DNA of 64,000 bases from Flavobacteriaceae bacterium (GCA_021647985.1 JAKITQ010000001.1:1-64000); one strand, 5' to 3'. Shown: positions 1 to 9,109, counted from the first letter of the stretch. Notes: generated by a model not told the origin, from the letters alone. Translations and numbers: made by a program.

Positions 1-305
1 TTATAACAGATTGTCGTTAATCTATTAATATACTGATTATCAAGGTTTTATCCTAATAAAATCGCAACTATTTTTAATTTATTTTGCTCATTTTCAATTG
101 TTTAAGTGTGTTTATAACGGAGTATTGAAATAAGTATCGCTAGTTATAATAGTGTATACTTAACTACAATAGTCCATTATATTTTTGTTTAACGCTGATT
201 TAGAGTTAGATATGTCATAGCTTTTAGATACAGTAACTCATTGATGTTCATGAGTTTAATTCAATATTACCCGAAGTATTGAAACGAAGTAAATTACTAA
301 AAAAG
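1..305. other. Gene-free AT-rich stretch with one dispersed-repeat copy
   Basis: No credible reading frame is visible on either strand; stops are frequent in all frames. The only structure I see is at about 223-289, a sequence that reappears in diverged form at 46874-46946 (listed separately). The stretch lies downstream of the minus-strand lipoprotein gene that ends at 306, so it may also hold that gene's transcription end, but no clear hairpin-plus-T-run is present. Confidence 0.5.
223..289. repeat. Dispersed repeat, copy A (second copy 46874-46946)
   Basis: Two blocks are shared with 46874-46946: an AACTCATTGAT.TTCA block and an AATTCAATATTAC.CGAAGT.TTG block, in the same order and orientation with a slightly different spacer. 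Both copies lie in intergenic DNA. A weaker match to the second block (ATTACACAAAGTGTTGA) occurs near 22146. Function is unknown; it looks like one of the short non-coding repeats that are scattered through flavobacterial genomes. Confidence 0.45.
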
Positions 306-869
306 TTAGTTTAAAAATTCTATATTTTTATATAATGAAATGGAGGCGCAAATTCGTTCATTCACAAATTCATCTCCATATATTTTGGATGTGAATGTAT
401 AGTATTCATCAACTTTGAATTGTAAAAAAATTTGTAAATAATGATAGGTTATATCTGTATTTTTTCCAACAGAGAGTATATAATAGCTTTTGTGTTTTAA
501 AAACTTACCATATCCGGATTGAATAATTTTCAGATTTTTCTTTTCTAATAAATTTTGTTTTATTTTATTTTCAAATTCTTCATTATAAATTAATTCACCC
601 CTTCGCCATGTAATGTCTGCAATATAGGTTTCTGATAATTGTTTTGTGGTATCAGCACTATAAATTTCTGATTGATATTCATCGTAGTAAAGACTGGTTT
701 TCCAAGTTTTTGGAATATCAATTTTAAAGTGATTCAATACATCTTTGTATTTTTTAGTTTTTGTAAAATGATTAGGGGTGTTACAGTCAAAAGCGTCTTC
801 AATAGTAGGCTTTCTGTTGCAACTTGATAATATAAAAATAAAAATAAATAGAGGAAAAATATACTTCAT
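306..869 (-). CDS. Hypothetical lipoprotein, 187 aa
   Basis: The protein starts with a lysine, a run of Ile/Phe/Leu, and a lipobox ending LSSC with the acylated cysteine at residue 17, so it should be an outer-membrane or periplasmic lipoprotein. I do not recognise the mature part: it is a mixed alpha/beta sequence with several Tyr and Trp (for example ITWRRGE and YHYLQIFLQF), reminiscent of small secreted proteins of PsbP-like or DUF type, but no family can be named from reading alone. It ends 25 bases before the next minus-strand gene in transcription order begins to read (stop of that gene at 895), so the pair may be co-transcribed. Function unknown. Confidence 0.75.
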   Translation of the reverse strand: MKYIFPLFIFIFILSSCNRKPTIEDAFDCNTPNHFTKTKKYKDVLNHFKIDIPKTWKTSLYYDEYQSEIYSADTTKQLSETYIADITWRRGELIYNEEFENKIKQNLLEKKNLKIIQSGYGKFLKHKSYYILSVGKNTDITYHYLQIFLQFKVDEYYTFTSKIYGDEFVNERICASISLYKNIEFLN

Positions 870-894
870 AATAGTTATTGTAATATTTTGAGCG

Positions 895-1926
895 TTAGTA
901 ATGTATACTCATTTTTGAAATTTTATTATCACTAGAAAGCCATGCTTTATTTTTGTTAATAAATTGAATACTGTAATAGCCTTTATCACTAATTTTTTTC
1001 CAATGCTTCCCTTTGTTTTTACTAAAGAAGATACCTTCTGTTGAAACTGCAACAATTTTTTTCCCTTTTGTATCTGGCACATATTGTACACAACTAATAT
1101 GTCCAGGTAGTTCACCATCAGCAACAAGTTGCCATGATTTACCCCCATTTTTTGTGATTGCTTTTGTTCCTTTACCTCTCCCTTTGTTTTCCCAGTTGCC
1201 GCCCATAATTATTCCGTTATTCTTATCATAGAAATCAACAGTAAAGATTCCGGTCATTTTTTTACCTTGTACTATTGGCGTGTCTACAGCTTCCCAATCT
1301 TCACCAAACTTATTACTGATAAATACTCTGGCCTTTTTGCCACCTGTTACTAGCCATGTTTTCTTGCCATAGGTAGCAATATTAGTATTACTCGCTGCAA
1401 AAGCGGCTTCTCCTTCAAATGTTTTTGGCAGTTTGTCGCAGCTTATTTTTAGCCAAGTATTTCCACCGTCTTTTGTTAAGATAACAGATAAACAAGCATC
1501 TGTTGGATCTCCCATCGCTATTCCTGTTTTAGTGTCATAAAACTTTATTGCATCATAAAACACATTGCTGTGTTTTTCCTGATAAACAATTTTAGGTTTA
1601 TCAAATTTATTTCCTAAAGGTTTGATTTTATATAAAACAGCAGGGTTTTCAATACTTAATATAAAAAGGTGATTACTGTTAAATGCTATAGACCTAAAAT
1701 TTAGGTTTTTACCATCAAAATTAATTGAATCCAAATTTATTTTATTACCAACAATGCTTCCAAATTTACCTTTTGAACCCGCAAAATACATGACTGAATC
1801 ATTGATTACCTGTATTGCCCTAATACTAGTGTTTTTTATATCGAACTCTTCAAAAACAACATTTTGTGATTGTGTTTTAGCAAATACAATTAGGAATAAT
1901 AAGGGGTACAAATGTTTAATAAGCAT
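895..1926 (-). CDS. Exported Asp-box (BNR/YCF48-type) beta-propeller protein
   Basis: A signal peptide covers about residues 1-20 (cut before QNVV). Four Asp-box-like motifs of the form S/T-x-D/N-x-G-x-x-W are seen near residues 151-158, 204-211, 258-265 and 302-309, spaced as in sialidase-fold or YCF48-like propellers. Bacteroidota homologues are commonly annotated as oxidoreductase or photosystem-II-stability-factor-like proteins, but the fold is a repeat scaffold and does not prove enzymatic activity. The four motifs and the 343-residue length fit one complete propeller. It precedes the lipoprotein at 306-869 on the same strand with a 25-base gap, so they may form a two-gene unit. Export is well supported; the actual role is not known. 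Confidence 0.75.
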   Translation of the reverse strand: MLIKHLYPLLFLIVFAKTQSQNVVFEEFDIKNTSIRAIQVINDSVMYFAGSKGKFGSIVGNKINLDSINFDGKNLNFRSIAFNSNHLFILSIENPAVLYKIKPLGNKFDKPKIVYQEKHSNVFYDAIKFYDTKTGIAMGDPTDACLSVILTKDGGNTWLKISCDKLPKTFEGEAAFAASNTNIATYGKKTWLVTGGKKARVFISNKFGEDWEAVDTPIVQGKKMTGIFTVDFYDKNNGIIMGGNWENKGRGKGTKAITKNGGKSWQLVADGELPGHISCVQYVPDTKGKKIVAVSTEGIFFSKNKGKHWKKISDKGYYSIQFINKNKAWLSSDNKISKMSIHY

Positions 1927-2002
1927 ATTTTGGTGTAAAAAAATTCAAATGTAATTTTTTTGAAGAAAATAGACTAATTTTAACCAAATTAAATTATTAG
2001 TA

Positions 2003-2890
2003 TTGAAAGCATTGGTTATTTCGGGTGGAGGTAGTAAAGGCGCATTTGCAGGAGGTGTTGCGCAATATTTATTAGAAGAGAAAAAAAAAGAATATGATTT
2101 ATTTATTGGAACTTCTACAGGGAGTTTGATGGTTACTCATTTGGCATTAGGCAAAGTAAAAGAGCTTAAAGAACTGTATGGAAATGTTAGTCAATCTACT
2201 ATATTTAGTTCTTGTCCTTTTAAAATCAAAAACTATAAGCATTATAAAACAATAAGTATCAATCATTTTAATACTTTGTTAAATATTTTAAAAGGAAGTA
2301 AAACATTTGGAGAAAGTTATAATTTAAAAAAAATGATCAATAAAATGATTGTTGATGAATACTTTGAAGAGGTTAAGAGGCTGAATAAACAGGTATTAGT
2401 TACGGTATCTAATTTAACTTTGAATCAAGTGGAATTCAAATCGTTGGATGATTGTAATTTTAATGATTTTAGAGACTGGATTTGGGCATCGAGTAATTAT
2501 ATTCCGTTTATGAGTTTAATGATAAAGAATAATTACGAATACGCCGATGGAGGTTTTGCAAATTTGGTACCAATCGAGGAAGCAATTAGACTCGGAGCTA
2601 CTGAAATTGATGCAATTATATTAGAAACAGAAGTTAACCAATTAAATAGAATGCCATCTAGAAACCCATTTGGTTTGATTATAAACCTTTTTGATTATAT
2701 GAAAATATTTATTGAGAAGCAAAATATTTCTATTGGAAAATTGAAAGCTAAAAATAGAAATATTAAATTGAATTTGTATTATACGCCAACCGTTTTAACA
2801 ACAAACTCGTTGATTTTTGAAAAAGAGAAAATGCGACAATGGTGGGAGCAAGGGTTCAAACATGCAAAATCTAAAGATATAATTAATTGA
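2003..2890 (+). CDS. Patatin-like phospholipase family protein
   Basis: A 295-residue serine acyl hydrolase of the patatin fold. The oxyanion-hole motif GGGSKG is at residues 8-13, the nucleophile elbow GTSTG has Ser38, and the catalytic Asp is in ADGG (Asp182); together they make the Ser-Asp dyad. Length fits a single-domain RssA/YlbK-type enzyme that hydrolyses (lyso)phospholipids or other acyl esters. There is no signal peptide, so it should be cytoplasmic or membrane-associated from the inside. The reading frame begins with TTG at 2003 directly before the first beta-strand (KALVISGGG), which leaves no room for a later start. It is read away from the minus-strand Asp-box gene. Substrate is unknown. 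Confidence 0.85.
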   Translation: MKALVISGGGSKGAFAGGVAQYLLEEKKKEYDLFIGTSTGSLMVTHLALGKVKELKELYGNVSQSTIFSSCPFKIKNYKHYKTISINHFNTLLNILKGSKTFGESYNLKKMINKMIVDEYFEEVKRLNKQVLVTVSNLTLNQVEFKSLDDCNFNDFRDWIWASSNYIPFMSLMIKNNYEYADGGFANLVPIEEAIRLGATEIDAIILETEVNQLNRMPSRNPFGLIINLFDYMKIFIEKQNISIGKLKAKNRNIKLNLYYTPTVLTTNSLIFEKEKMRQWWEQGFKHAKSKDIIN

Positions 2891-2908
2891 AATATATTTA
2901 AAATATGA

Positions 2909-2938
2909 TTGCTTTTATAAATTATATAATTACATTTG
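2909..2938 (+). promoter_or_regulatory. Promoter of the histidine operon (Bacteroidota type)
   Basis: TTG at 2909-2911 and TACATTTG at 2931-2938 match the Bacteroidota -33 (TTTG/TTG) and -7 (TAnnTTTG) elements with a 19-base spacer, the known optimum. Transcription would begin near 2944, about a dozen bases before the his leader peptide start at 2957. The position immediately upstream of the attenuator makes it the main operon promoter. Confidence 0.75.
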
Positions 2939-2956
2939 CAGCGTATTATTAAAGAA

Positions 2957-3013
2957 ATGAAAAAATTAACGTTACATCATCATCATTTTCATACTTCGCC
3001 TCAAGCGTATTGA
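2957..3013 (+). CDS. hisL: His operon leader peptide (MKKLTLHHHHFHTSPQAY)
   Basis: An 18-codon frame with five CAT His codons, four of them consecutive (2975-2986) and one at 2990. It lies between the his promoter and an intrinsic terminator, about 100 bases ahead of hisG. This is the hallmark of a ribosome-mediated attenuator: scarcity of charged tRNA-His would stall the ribosome on the CAT run. An upstream AAAGAA could act as a weak ribosome binding site. Too short to be scored by normal gene finders. Translation itself is inferred. Confidence 0.85.
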   Translation: MKKLTLHHHHFHTSPQAY

Positions 3014-3076
3014 ATATGTTGTGATTAATATCAAAATATTTAAAACCCGTTTGAGTAACTCAAATGGGTTTTTTTT
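3000..3076 (+). promoter_or_regulatory. His attenuator: antiterminator and terminator
   Basis: The terminator stem is 3042-3055 paired with 3059-3072 (AAAACCCGTTTGAG with CTCAAATGGGTTTT, loop TAA, one G-T pair), followed by eight T in all (3069-3076). The alternative pairing I find is CTCAAGCG at 3000-3007 with CGTTTGAG at 3048-3055 (eight pairs, one G-U), which would consume the 5' arm of the terminator. The 3000-3007 segment overlaps the last codons of the leader. A ribosome that reaches the leader stop would cover it and allow termination, while one stalled on the His codons would leave it free. This is a prediction from base pairing. Confidence 0.75.
3042..3076 (+). terminator. Rho-independent terminator within his attenuator
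   Basis: A 14-base-pair stem with a 3-base loop and eight T residues, standing 37 bases upstream of hisG and right after the leader peptide. It must be conditional, because the whole operon lies downstream. Confidence 0.85.
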
Positions 3077-3112
3077 ATACCTTTTAATGTTACTCAAACC
3101 AAATTAATTAAA

Positions 3113-3970
3113 ATGAGTAAATTAAAAATTGCGATTCAAAAATCGGGTAGATTAAATGAAGATTCCCTTAATATATTAAAAGAATGTGGAATTTCCGTAA
3201 GTAATGGTTTAGACCAATTAAAAGCCACGGTACCCAACTTTCCAATGGAAATTATGTTTCTGCGAAATGGTGATATACCACAGTATTTAAAAGATGGTGT
3301 GGTAGATATAGCTATTATTGGAGAAAATGTATTGGTTGAAAAAGGAAATTCAATTACCGTATTAGAAAAATTAAATTTTTCTAAATGCAAAGTGTCTTTA
3401 GCGGTTCCTAAAACGTTCGAATACAAATCTATAAAGGATTTAGAAGGAAAAAAAATAGCAACATCTTACCCAAATACTTTAAACGATTATTTGTTAAAAA
3501 AAGGAATTCAGGCAGAATTACACGAAATATCAGGTTCGGTGGAGATTGCCCCAAATATTGGATTGGCGGACGCTATTTGTGATATAGTTAGTAGTGGTAG
3601 TACCTTGTTTAAGAATAACTTAAAGGAGGTTGAGATTATGTTTGAATCTGAGGCCGTTTTGGCTGTTTCTCCTAATATTTCTGACGAAAAAAATGAAATA
3701 TTAAATAAACTACGATTTAGAATTCAATCGGTTTTAAAGGCCAGAAAATCAAAGTATGTTTTGATGAATGCCCCAAACGATAAAATTAAAGAAATCATAA
3801 AAGTACTTCCGGGTATGCGAAGCCCAACAGTGTTGCCTTTGGTAGAAGAAGGGTGGAGTTCAATTCATACCGTTCTCGAAAAAAATAAATTTTGGGAGGT
3901 AATAGATGAATTAAAGAAATTGGGAGCAGAAGGAATTTTAGTGATTCCAATTGAAAAAATGGTGCTTTAA
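3113..3970 (+). CDS. hisG: ATP phosphoribosyltransferase, long form
   Basis: Catalyses the first step of histidine synthesis, ATP plus PRPP to phosphoribosyl-ATP, and is the feedback-inhibited enzyme of the pathway. The N-terminus (KIAIQKSGRL) and the PRPP-binding region (NIGLADAICDIVSSGSTL) are typical. At 285 residues it is the long HisG form, with a C-terminal ACT-like histidine-binding domain from about residue 210 (MNAPNDKI...MRSPTVLPL), so no HisZ is needed. First structural gene after the attenuator. Its end overlaps a possible early start for hisD at 3951, but the likely hisD start is 3981. Confidence 0.97.
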   Translation: MSKLKIAIQKSGRLNEDSLNILKECGISVSNGLDQLKATVPNFPMEIMFLRNGDIPQYLKDGVVDIAIIGENVLVEKGNSITVLEKLNFSKCKVSLAVPKTFEYKSIKDLEGKKIATSYPNTLNDYLLKKGIQAELHEISGSVEIAPNIGLADAICDIVSSGSTLFKNNLKEVEIMFESEAVLAVSPNISDEKNEILNKLRFRIQSVLKARKSKYVLMNAPNDKIKEIIKVLPGMRSPTVLPLVEEGWSSIHTVLEKNKFWEVIDELKKLGAEGILVIPIEKMVL

Positions 3971-3980
3971 ACGAAAAGAA

Positions 3981-5267
3981 ATGCAAAAAATATTAGATCC
4001 GAAAAGAACAGATTGGCCAGTACTTTTAAAAAGACCAACACAAACTTATGATCAGGTCGAAAAAACTGTAAATTATATTTTTAAAGATGTGCAATTAAAT
4101 GGTGATATAGCCGTAAAAAAGTATGCAAAAAAATATGATAGGGTAGTACTTGATAACTTGTTGGTATCTCAAGAGGAAATAAATGAAGGGAAAACTAATG
4201 TTACAGATACATTAAAAAGTGCCATACAAATGGCCAAAGCAAATATTCATAAATTTCATATGGCTCAGGTTACTAAACCTGTAAAGGTACAAACCATGGA
4301 AGGTGTAAGCTGTTGGCAGGAAAAAAAGGCAATTCAAAAGGTAGGCTTGTATATTCCTGGCGGAACTGCACCATTATTTTCAACCATTCTTATGCTGGCC
4401 ATACCTGCTAAAATTGCTGGTTGTAAAGAAATAATATTATGTACACCACCTGATAAATATGGAAAAATAAATCCAGCAATTCTATTTACAGCAAATTTAT
4501 GCGGTGTAACTAAAATATATAAACTTGGGGGAATTCAAGCCATTGCGGCTATGACTTTTGGAACAGAAACTATCCCCAAAGTATACAAAATATTTGGCCC
4601 AGGTAACCAATTTGTTACCATAGCCAAACAAATGGCAACTAAATATGGTGTTGCAATTGATTTACCTGCAGGGCCAAGCGAATTATTGGTTGTTGCAGAT
4701 GATTCGGCCAAGGCCAATTTTGTAGCTTCAGATTTATTGTCACAAGCGGAACACGGTGAGGATAGTCAGGTTATTTTAGTTACTACATCAAAAAGCATGT
4801 TAGATGCTGTTGCACTGGAAGTGATTAGGCAATTAGATGATTTACCAAGAAAAGAAATAGCATCCAAAGCAATTCAAAATTCAAAATTGATTTACTGTAA
4901 AAATAAAGAAACAGCAATAGACCTTATCAATGATTATGCTCCGGAGCACTTTATTATTTGCACAGAAAACAATAATTTTTATATAGAAAATATTCAAAAT
5001 GCAGGTTCGGTTTTTATAGGTAATTTCACTCCAGAGAGTGCAGGAGATTATGCATCTGGCACCAATCACACCTTGCCAACCAACGGATATGCTAAAAATT
5101 ATAGTGGTGTTAATTTAGATGCTTTTTTAAAGGCCATTACTTTCCAAACCATAAGTAAATCAGGTTTGCTTGGTATAGGGAATGCTATTGAAAATATGGC
5201 TGAAGCCGAAGGTTTACAGGCACATAAAAATGCTGTTAGTATTCGTTTAGAATCTATTAAAGAATAA
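3981..5267 (+). CDS. hisD: Histidinol dehydrogenase
   Basis: Performs the two final NAD-dependent oxidations from L-histidinol to L-histidine, as a zinc enzyme. Family signatures are visible: KVGLYIPGGTAPL, the FGPGNQFV segment, the zinc-ligand region LLSQAEHGEDSQVI, the catalytic PEHF region, and GDYASGTNHTLPT. The frame extends upstream to an ATG at 3951 inside hisG, but that adds a basic 10-residue extension not seen in the family. The ATG at 3981 follows a purine-rich AAAAGAA stretch and gives 428 residues, close to the usual 430. It lies 10 bases after hisG and before hisC in the operon. Confidence 0.96.
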   Translation: MQKILDPKRTDWPVLLKRPTQTYDQVEKTVNYIFKDVQLNGDIAVKKYAKKYDRVVLDNLLVSQEEINEGKTNVTDTLKSAIQMAKANIHKFHMAQVTKPVKVQTMEGVSCWQEKKAIQKVGLYIPGGTAPLFSTILMLAIPAKIAGCKEIILCTPPDKYGKINPAILFTANLCGVTKIYKLGGIQAIAAMTFGTETIPKVYKIFGPGNQFVTIAKQMATKYGVAIDLPAGPSELLVVADDSAKANFVASDLLSQAEHGEDSQVILVTTSKSMLDAVALEVIRQLDDLPRKEIASKAIQNSKLIYCKNKETAIDLINDYAPEHFIICTENNNFYIENIQNAGSVFIGNFTPESAGDYASGTNHTLPTNGYAKNYSGVNLDAFLKAITFQTISKSGLLGIGNAIENMAEAEGLQAHKNAVSIRLESIKE

Positions 5268-5295
5268 GAATATTGAAAAATTTATAAGGAATATA

Positions 5296-6348
5296 ATGAA
5301 TTTAAAAATGGATATATTGAGCTTGGTAAGACCATCCGTATTAAATCTCAAACCATATGCATCTGCGAAAGATGAATTTAAAGATTTTAAGCAAGACCTA
5401 ATTTATTTGGATGCCAATGAAAACCCTTATGAAAATGGTTGGAATAGATATCCAGATCCCAATCAGATGGATCTAAAAAGAAAAATTTCCAAAATTAAAG
5501 GAATTTCTGAAAAGAACATCCTCATTGGAAATGGTAGTGATGAAATTTTAGATATGATTTTTAGGGTATTTTGTGAACCTAAGGATGACAATGTGCTTAT
5601 CAATAAACCAACTTTTGGTATGTATAAGGTATTAGCTTCTATAAATAATGTTTTATGTAAAGAAGTATTGTTAACTGTAGATTTTGAACTCGATACGACT
5701 TGTATTTTGAATACTGTAGATGATAAAACAAAATTAATTTTTGTATGTGCTCCAAATAATCCAACCGGTAATTTATTTAAAAAAGAAGATATATTAAACC
5801 TGATTAATAATTTGAATGCCATGATTGTAATTGATGAGGCTTATATTGATTTTTCCGATACTCCAAGTTGGCTAAATGAAGTAAAAAACCATAATAACTT
5901 AATCGTAACACAAACCCTTTCCAAAGCTTATGGCATGGCGGGATTACGACTCGGAATTTGTTATGCCAATGAAGAGGTGATTGAGATATTAAAAAAAATT
6001 AAAATGCCCTATAATGTAAATATCTTAAGTCAGATAAAGGCTATTTCATGCTTAGATCACGAGGCCAAAATTAAAAATAAGATTGCATTGATTATCGAGA
6101 ATAAAAACATTTTAAAAAAGAAATTAGAGAAAATTACCTTTGTTAAAAAGATATATAAATCAGATACTAATTTCTTATTGATAAAAGTAGACAACGCAAA
6201 CAATCGTTATAAACAACTACTAAGTAATGGTATTGTAGTTAGAAACAGAACCAATGAGCCGTTATGTAAAAATTGTTTACGTATAACTGTTGGAACTGAA
6301 ATAGAAATAAATGAACTAATCAAAATATTTAAAAAATTAGATAAATGA
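5296..6348 (+). CDS. hisC: Histidinol-phosphate aminotransferase
   Basis: A fold-type-I PLP aminotransferase that converts imidazole-acetol phosphate and glutamate to histidinol phosphate. The PLP lysine sits in [16 protein letters not shown], the cofactor-binding region reads NGSDEILD and CAPNNPTGN, and the C-terminal Arg motif reads [10 protein letters not shown]. The 350-residue length is normal. The ATG at 5296 follows AAGGAATAT, a reasonable Shine-Dalgarno; an in-frame ATG at 5308 is a possible alternative. The stop overlaps the hisB start (ATGA), so the two are translationally coupled. Confidence 0.96.
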   Translation: MNLKMDILSLVRPSVLNLKPYASAKDEFKDFKQDLIYLDANENPYENGWNRYPDPNQMDLKRKISKIKGISEKNILIGNGSDEILDMIFRVFCEPKDDNVLINKPTFGMYKVLASINNVLCKEVLLTVDFELDTTCILNTVDDKTKLIFVCAPNNPTGNLFKKEDILNLINNLNAMIVIDEAYIDFSDTPSWLNEVKNHNNLIVTQTLSKAYGMAGLRLGICYANEEVIEILKKIKMPYNVNILSQIKAISCLDHEAKIKNKIALIIENKNILKKKLEKITFVKKIYKSDTNFLLIKVDNANNRYKQLLSNGIVVRNRTNEPLCKNCLRITVGTEIEINELIKIFKKLDK

Positions 6349-7478
6349 AAAAAGTATTATTTATAGATCGCGATGGCACTTTGATCAAAGAACCGGCTGA
6401 TGAGCAAATAGATAGTTTTGAAAAATTGGTTTTTTACCCAATGTCACTGTTTTTTTTATCTAAAATAGCAAATGAATTAGATTTTGAACTGGTTATGGTA
6501 ACAAATCAAGATGGTTTAGGCACCAATTCTTTTCCAGAAAATACATTTTGGCCAGTTCATAATTTAATAATTAAAACATTTGAAAATGAAGGGGTTATAT
6601 TTAAAGAGCAAATCATTGATCACAGTTTCCCTAAAGATAATTCGCCAGATAGAAAACCAAATACGGGTTTGTTGACCAAATATTTTTCAGATGATTACGA
6701 TTTAAAAAATTCATTTGTTATTGGAGATAGATTGACCGATGTTGCTTTGGCCAAAAATTTAAATGCACAATGTATATTTATCAATGACGCCACGCATTTA
6801 GGTCATGATGAAATACTTGGTGATAAAGGTGAGTTAAACAATTTTATTGCATTAGAAACAAACAATTGGAAAGCAATTTATGAATTTTTAAAGCTTAAAA
6901 ATAGAGTGGAGGCAATATCGAGAAAAACCAATGAAACCGATATTTTTATTCAACTAAATCTGGATGGTACTGGTAAAAGTGATATTGATACAGGATTGCA
7001 TTTTTTTGATCATATGTTAGACCAAATTGCTCGTCATGGAAATATGGATTTAACCGTTAAGGTTAAGGGTGACTTAGAAGTTGATGAACACCATACTATT
7101 GAAGATACGGCCATAGCTTTGGGTGAAGTTTTTGCAAAATCGTTAGGAAATAAATTAGGTATTGAAAGATATGGATTTACACTGCCTATGGATGATTGTT
7201 TGGCTCAAGTAGCAATAGATTTTGGAGGTAGAAACTGGCTCGTCTGGGATGCTGATTTTAAACGTGAGAAAATTGGAGAAATGCCAACAGAAATGTTTTA
7301 TCATTTTTTTAAATCGTTTACAGATGGTGCAAAAGCTAATTTAAATATTAAAGCAGAAGGAACCAATGAACACCATAAAATTGAAGCTATTTTTAAAGCC
7401 TTTGCAAAAGCGATAAAAGTAGCGGTAAAAAGAGATGCAGATAAAATGATTTTACCTAGTACAAAAGGGGTGTTGTAA
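6345..7478 (+). CDS. hisB: Bifunctional histidinol-phosphatase / imidazoleglycerol-phosphate dehydratase
   Basis: An N-terminal HAD phosphatase (residues 1 to about 165, DRDGTL with Asp8 and Asp10) is fused to imidazoleglycerol-phosphate dehydratase (from about residue 186; manganese-binding [24 protein letters not shown] and [11 protein letters not shown]). It carries out steps 6 and 8 of the pathway. The loop that in E. coli HisB holds a Cys/His-bound zinc reads [14 protein letters not shown] here and has no cysteine, so that structural zinc is presumably absent. The start overlaps the end of hisC by four bases. A 291-base gap with simple repeats separates it from hisH. Confidence 0.96.
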   Translation: MKKVLFIDRDGTLIKEPADEQIDSFEKLVFYPMSLFFLSKIANELDFELVMVTNQDGLGTNSFPENTFWPVHNLIIKTFENEGVIFKEQIIDHSFPKDNSPDRKPNTGLLTKYFSDDYDLKNSFVIGDRLTDVALAKNLNAQCIFINDATHLGHDEILGDKGELNNFIALETNNWKAIYEFLKLKNRVEAISRKTNETDIFIQLNLDGTGKSDIDTGLHFFDHMLDQIARHGNMDLTVKVKGDLEVDEHHTIEDTAIALGEVFAKSLGNKLGIERYGFTLPMDDCLAQVAIDFGGRNWLVWDADFKREKIGEMPTEMFYHFFKSFTDGAKANLNIKAEGTNEHHKIEAIFKAFAKAIKVAVKRDADKMILPSTKGVL

Positions 7479-7769
7479 GAGTTTAAAGTTGAAAAGTTGG
7501 AAAGTGCAAAAGTTGAAAGTCGAAAGTTATTTATGTTTTTTTTAATACTTGATGCATGATGCCTAAATCTGATACTAATTGCTAAAGGCTAGAAGCTAAA
7601 CACGTTTTCACGAACCGTGTAGTATGAGTGGTGTGGTGATTTGTAGGAAATAAAAATTAAAAGTTAAAAATTGTAGTACCTGATACTTGCTACCTGATAC
7701 AAATTGCAAAAGCCAAAAGCCAAAAGCCAAAAGCTAAGGGCTAAAAACAAAAAGCTAAACAAGATAAAA
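7479..7769. repeat. Degenerate short-repeat tract between hisB and hisH
   Basis: This gap holds A/G-rich degenerate iterations: AAAGTTGAAAAGTTGGAAAGTGC near 7480-7530, and a CCAAAAG heptamer repeated and decaying near 7706-7745 (CCAAAAGCCAAAAG then AAGCTAAGGG and CTAAAAAC). The heptamer tract happens to stay open in the hisH frame, so the frame appears to extend to 7704, but it does not encode family sequence. Such tracts are common, non-coding slippage products in flavobacteria. No promoter match was seen. Confidence 0.6.
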
Positions 7770-8360
7770 ATGAATAATATAGTTATCATAGATTATGGCG
7801 CAGGAAATATCCAATCCATTAAGTTTGCTCTTAAAAGATTGGGCTATGACGCATTGTTAACAAATGATTTTGAGATAATTAAGCATGCTGATAAAGTGAT
7901 TTTTCCTGGAGTTGGTGAAGCTGCAAGCGCCATGGATAAATTGATTAAAAGTGGTTTACATCAATTAATTCCCCAATTAAAACAGCCTGTTTTAGGTATC
8001 TGTTTGGGTATGCAACTTTTATGCAATCATTCGGAAGAAGGCAATACTAATGGTTTATCTGTTTTTGATGTGAACGTTAAAAAATTCCCGAAAGGGGAAA
8101 AAATACCACAAATAGGCTGGAATCAAATAGAAAGCTTGCAAGGTGAATTATTTAAAGGGATAGAGGAACGAGAATTTATGTATTTGGTACATAGTTTTTA
8201 TGTTCCGATAAATAATAACACCATTGCAACTACAAATTATGGATTTGACTATGCAACTGCTTTGCAAAAGGATAATTTTTATGGAGTGCAATTTCACCCA
8301 GAAAAAAGCAGTTATGCTGGAGAAAGAATATTGAATAATTTTTTAGAACTAGTCCAATAA
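7770..8360 (+). CDS. hisH: Imidazole glycerol phosphate synthase, glutaminase subunit
   Basis: A class-I glutamine amidotransferase of 196 residues that channels ammonia to HisF. The nucleophile is Cys78 in LGICLGMQLL, and His176 and Glu178 (FHPEKS) complete the triad. The start at ATG 7770 gives the standard opening MNNIVIIDYGAGN. The upstream in-frame extension is repeat-derived lysine-rich sequence and is rejected. It precedes hisA by 23 bases. Confidence 0.96.
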   Translation: MNNIVIIDYGAGNIQSIKFALKRLGYDALLTNDFEIIKHADKVIFPGVGEAASAMDKLIKSGLHQLIPQLKQPVLGICLGMQLLCNHSEEGNTNGLSVFDVNVKKFPKGEKIPQIGWNQIESLQGELFKGIEEREFMYLVHSFYVPINNNTIATTNYGFDYATALQKDNFYGVQFHPEKSSYAGERILNNFLELVQ

Positions 8361-8383
8361 ACATGGATTTAAAATAATATTAT

Positions 8384-9109
8384 ATGAGAATTATCCCAGC
8401 AATAGATATCATTAACGGAAAATGTGTTCGTTTAACCAAAGGCGATTATACAACACAAATTGTATACAATGAAGATCCACTAGAAGTTGCAAAAGAATTT
8501 CAGGATTCTGGTATTAAATTTTTACATTTGGTTGATTTAGATGGTGCTAGATCACAAAAAATATGGAATTATAAAATTTTAGAACAAATTGCCAGCAAGA
8601 CCAATTTGATAATTGATTTTGGGGGAGGAATTAAATCTGATGTTGATATTAAAATAGCGTTTAATTCTGGCGCTAGTCAAATTACAGGTGGTAGTATTGC
8701 AGTGAAGGATCCGGAGTTATTTGCAAAATGGTTGTCAGAATATGGTAATGGCAAAATAATATTAGGAGCCGATGCCAATAAAGATAAAATTGCTATTAGT
8801 GGGTGGCAGGAAGAATCTGATCAAGAGATTATCCCGTTTATTAAAGCTTATAAAGAAAAAGGGGTGAAATATGTAATTAGTACCGATATAGCCAAAGATG
8901 GCATGTTACAAGGCCCTTCATTTGCATTGTATAAAAAAATAATTTTGAATATTCCTGAAATTAATGTCATTGCAAGTGGAGGAATATCTCATATTGACGA
9001 ATTGCCAAAATTACAAGAAATAGGTTGTGAAGGTGTTATTATTGGTAAAGCTATTTATGAGAAAAAGATAAGTTTAAAACAATTAGAACAGTATATTTTA
9101 AAAGAATGA
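8384..9109 (+). CDS. hisA: ProFAR isomerase (phosphoribosylformimino-AICAR-P isomerase)
   Basis: A (beta/alpha)8-barrel sugar isomerase of 241 residues that opens the ribose ring of ProFAR. The first catalytic Asp is Asp8 ([13 protein letters not shown]), the second lies in [12 protein letters not shown], and the phosphate-binding loops are GGGIKS and ASGGIS. The stop overlaps the start of the DinB-fold gene (ATGA at 9106), showing translational coupling. Confidence 0.96.
   Translation: MRIIPAIDIINGKCVRLTKGDYTTQIVYNEDPLEVAKEFQDSGIKFLHLVDLDGARSQKIWNYKILEQIASKTNLIIDFGGGIKSDVDIKIAFNSGASQITGGSIAVKDPELFAKWLSEYGNGKIILGADANKDKIAISGWQEESDQEIIPFIKAYKEKGVKYVISTDIAKDGMLQGPSFALYKKIILNIPEINVIASGGISHIDELPKLQEIGCEGVIIGKAIYEKKISLKQLEQYILKE

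Noticed and set aside
3951-3980. Upstream ATG for hisD overlapping hisG
   Set aside because: It adds ten basic residues unlike the family; ATG 3981 has a purine-rich stretch before it and gives the usual length.
7704-7769. N-terminal extension of hisH (lysine-rich)
   Set aside because: It is encoded by the CCAAAAG repeat tract; the conserved protein begins at ATG 7770.
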